Shown here in pieces: positions 6,318 to 7,714 of a DNA stretch of 7,714 nucleotides (positions are counted from its first letter, which is position 1; each line of letters begins with the position of its first letter). Position numbers and translations under genes: made by a program. The notes under the pieces are model-generated. The model worked only from the letters and a program-made list of their open reading frames with translations, was not told where the DNA came from and did not search any database. Source of the stretch: Burkholderiaceae bacterium (GTDB lineage Bacteria; Pseudomonadota; Gammaproteobacteria; Burkholderiales; Burkholderiaceae); the NCBI GenBank assembly GCA_030151165.1, contig JASLEM010000392.1, positions 1 to 7,714 of the forward strand, in the 5' to 3' direction.

Positions 6318-6469
6318 AGGGACGAACGCGGCGCTCGCGGCGTCGAGGCAGCGCGTGGACTCGATTCATCGACGCATTGAAGGACGAGCGCACCCTCAAG
6401 GTGACGTTCGAGTGGGCGCGTCTCGTTGCGCTCCTCGTGAAACTGCTCGATGGAAAGGACATGCCATGA
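6293..6469 (+). CDS. Small basic/amphipathic protein, candidate retron partner (58 aa)
   Basis: This ORF starts at an ATG 6 nt after AAAGG (6282-6286) and ends in ATGA (6466-6469), so its stop overlaps the RT start, a sign of a real translationally coupled gene. The product has an arginine-rich N-terminus (R11, R13, R14, R16, R17, R18, suited to nucleic-acid contact). A C-terminal helix at about 36-52 (KVTFEWARLVALLVKLL) alternates hydrophobic residues with K36, E40, R43 and K50, so it is amphipathic rather than a clean membrane span. I do not recognise a family, a helix-turn-helix or catalytic residues. By my count 16 of 58 codons end in A or T, far more than in the flanking chromosomal genes. 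It could be a retron effector, an RNA/msDNA-binding accessory, or only a coupling leader peptide. Confidence 0.6.
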   Translation: MVKPGLSNQGRTRRSRRRGSAWTRFIDALKDERTLKVTFEWARLVALLVKLLDGKDMP

Positions 6470-7548
6470 CTCAGACCGCATCGACCTACGGATCCCCTGC
6501 CTGTTCCTCTTGCACCGATGAACCGGGACGAGCATCCGGCTCGTCCCGGTTCGAGAAGAGCGTCCGCCGCAAGGAACAGGCCGCCGCCAGCCGCCGCCTT
6601 CGTGCGAACGGGCCATCGCGATATCCGATCGAGCGTTCGCCGCTATGGCACCTGCGCAGCATCCACGCGCTGGCACGTTTGTTGGGCGTGGCGCAAGCCG
6701 ATCTCGAGACCGTCTGCATGCATCCGACCTACCGGCGATTCCAGTCCACCCCGAAGCCGGGTGGCAGGCCGCGCGACGTGGCGCAGCCCACCGGGGAGAC
6801 GCTGCGGGCGCACTACCGGATCGCCACGCTGCTGGATCGCGTTCAGCGGCCCGACTTCCTGCACTCGGCGACCAGGACGCGCTCCTACGTCACGAACGCG
6901 AAAGCTCACGTCGACACCAACGGCGCCGTGGCCACGCTCGACATCGAGAACTTCTTCGAAAGCACGTCGTTCCTGCACGTGAAACGCTTCTTTCGCGACG
7001 AGCTCCACTGTGCCAACGACGTCGCGCGCCTGCTCGCCACCCTGTGCACCGTCGACGGTCATCTGCCGACCGGCAGCGGCCTGAGCCCGCTGCTGTCGTA
7101 TTTCACCCACCGCTCGGTCTTCGGCGCCATCGACCGCCTGTGCCGCGATGCGCAGGTGACGATGACGCTCTACGTCGACGACATCACCCTTTCCGGCGTA
7201 CACGCGACCAGATCGCTTCTGCACCGGATCGAGGCGCTTCTTGTGCACCAGGGCTTGCGTGTGCAGAAAGCCAAGACCGCCTGCGTCCGCCCTGGAAAGG
7301 CCGCCATCATCACGGGCGTCGTGCGAGACGACGGCCAGCTGCGGCTGCGCAACCGTCATCGACGGGCGATCGTCGAACAGCAGGATCGCATCCGTCGAAG
7401 GCAGGCATCGGAACAACCAGGGCTGATGGGGCGACTGGCAGCCGCTCGTGCTGTCGACCCGGTCACCGCGGGAAAGCTCGCCGCCCGCTGCGCGCCCGAA
7501 GAAGACGTCGTCGCCGTCGCGCGGGCCCACGTCGTCGGCGCACCTTGA
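6466..7548 (+). CDS. Retron-type reverse transcriptase
   Basis: This is a 360-aa RT. The start at 6466 overlaps the preceding ORF (ATGA) and has AAAGGA (6454-6459) at 6-nt spacing. Residues 1-52 are a polar, basic extension. The RT core begins near 53 with WHLRSIHALARLLGV. Retron hallmarks follow in order: NAKAH (144-148, the NAxxH motif), LDIENFF (158-164, catalytic Asp159), LPTGSGLSPLL (200-210, where many retrons have LPTGSPLSP), YVDD (236-239, catalytic Asp238 and Asp239), KAKT (268-271), and ITG (282-284, the VTG-like motif), then a basic tail helix near 296-313. No maturase domain or endonuclease is fused, so it is not a group II intron. The enzyme should copy the msd part of the upstream RNA into branched msDNA. 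Codon use is more mixed than in the flanks, suggesting transfer. Confidence 0.9.
   Translation: MTQTASTYGSPACSSCTDEPGRASGSSRFEKSVRRKEQAAASRRLRANGPSRYPIERSPLWHLRSIHALARLLGVAQADLETVCMHPTYRRFQSTPKPGGRPRDVAQPTGETLRAHYRIATLLDRVQRPDFLHSATRTRSYVTNAKAHVDTNGAVATLDIENFFESTSFLHVKRFFRDELHCANDVARLLATLCTVDGHLPTGSGLSPLLSYFTHRSVFGAIDRLCRDAQVTMTLYVDDITLSGVHATRSLLHRIEALLVHQGLRVQKAKTACVRPGKAAIITGVVRDDGQLRLRNRHRRAIVEQQDRIRRRQASEQPGLMGRLAAARAVDPVTAGKLAARCAPEEDVVAVARAHVVGAP
6519..6553. repeat. Perfect 14-bp inverted repeat in the 5' part of the RT gene
   Basis: GAACCGGGACGAGC (6520-6533) is the exact reverse complement of GCTCGTCCCGGTTC (6539-6552), with loop ATCCG, and one outer T-G pair extends it. It begins 53 nt after the RT start codon and encodes residues 18-29 in the poorly conserved N-terminal extension. 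No T-run follows. It could be an RNA element of the retron, a translational pause or attenuation structure, or a relic of an inserted palindrome. Confidence 0.6.
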
Positions 7549-7556
7549 ATCGGGCC

Positions 7557-7714
7557 TCAGCGCGCCTCGTCCACCAGCACCTGCAACGCGCGCCGCAAGC
7601 CGGCCTCGTAGATCTCGTCCGGCGCGACGAGGGACACGCCGCGCGGCGCCGGGGCGGCCACGGCAGCGGGGTCGGCCGGCGGGGGCGGCGGCGCCCACGC
7701 CGTCGCGGGCAGCC
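7557..7714 (-). CDS. C-terminal end of a Pro/Ala-rich protein, 5' partial
   Basis: A minus-strand frame is open from the right edge to the TGA at 7557-7559 and gives 52 residues. A Pro/Ala-rich linker (APPPPPADPAAVAAPAP) is followed by a short ordered tail that ends EIYEAGLRRALQVLVDEAR. Third positions are almost all G or C, matching the chromosomal genes rather than the retron. The gene converges on the RT, whose stop is only 8 bp away. Linker plus C-terminal helix is too little to name a family. Confidence 0.6.
   Translation of the reverse strand, partial: LPATAWAPPPPPADPAAVAAPAPRGVSLVAPDEIYEAGLRRALQVLVDEAR

Noticed and set aside
6160..6465. Extension of the RT to an upstream start at 6160 (462 aa)
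   Set aside because: The added 102 residues would run through the predicted ncRNA hairpins and the small ORF, show no domain, and lack a better ribosome binding site than the one before 6466.
6466..7548. RT as a group II intron maturase or diversity-generating retroelement
   Set aside because: There is no maturase X domain or endonuclease and no intron-type domain V hairpin. No template/variable repeat pair or target gene is visible, and the NAxxH and ITG motifs fit retrons.
1..7714. CRISPR array, tRNA, rRNA, insertion sequence or prophage genes
   Set aside because: No regularly spaced repeats, cloverleaf sequences, transposase motifs or phage structural genes were seen on either strand.

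Overview
The window is about 7.7 kb of very GC-rich DNA. Most genes use almost only G or C at third codon positions, which fits a high-GC proteobacterium (Burkholderiales or Xanthomonadales would suit the gene families). No rRNA, tRNA or lineage marker is present, so the organism is not fixed.

Positions 1-3616 look like ordinary chromosome. A 5'-truncated tandem YbjQ-type protein (1-506) is followed by a small exported TPR protein (583-1083). Next is a two-gene operon: a MerR-family regulator (1189-1989) overlapping by ATGA with an MFS efflux transporter (1986-3287). A MerR-type promoter with a 19-bp spacer and an inverted repeat inside the spacer lies just upstream (1126-1156). A 95-aa hypothetical gene faces this operon (3329-3616, minus). 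A stretch of about 460 bp without a convincing gene follows (3617-4080), then an uncharacterised exported protein (4081-4905), and, convergent with it, a DUF3667-type membrane protein with a zinc ribbon (4949-5863, minus). The window ends in the C-terminus of a Pro/Ala-rich protein (7557-7714, minus).

The accessory element lies between 5864 and 7548 and looks like a retron. A 360-aa retron-type reverse transcriptase (6466-7548) carries NAKAH, LDIENFF, YVDD and ITG motifs. Directly upstream is a highly structured stretch (about 6084-6317) that reads as a retron msr-msd RNA: an a1-like segment abutting a TAGCGA branch-site-like motif, two adjacent GC hairpins, a long two-tier hairpin, and an a2-like segment that pairs with a1. 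Between the RNA and the RT is a 58-aa basic/amphipathic ORF (6293-6469). It has a good ribosome binding site and overlaps the RT start by ATGA.

The proposed layout is one transcript from about 6081: ncRNA, small protein, then RT, the two proteins being translationally coupled. The RT would prime on the 2'-OH of G6093 and copy the long hairpin into msDNA. No standard retron effector (ATPase/HNH, deoxyribosyltransferase, TOPRIM, two-TM, cold-shock or protease) is visible, so the 58-aa protein is the only candidate partner. This makes the locus the most interesting part of the window. Function (anti-phage or otherwise) is inference.
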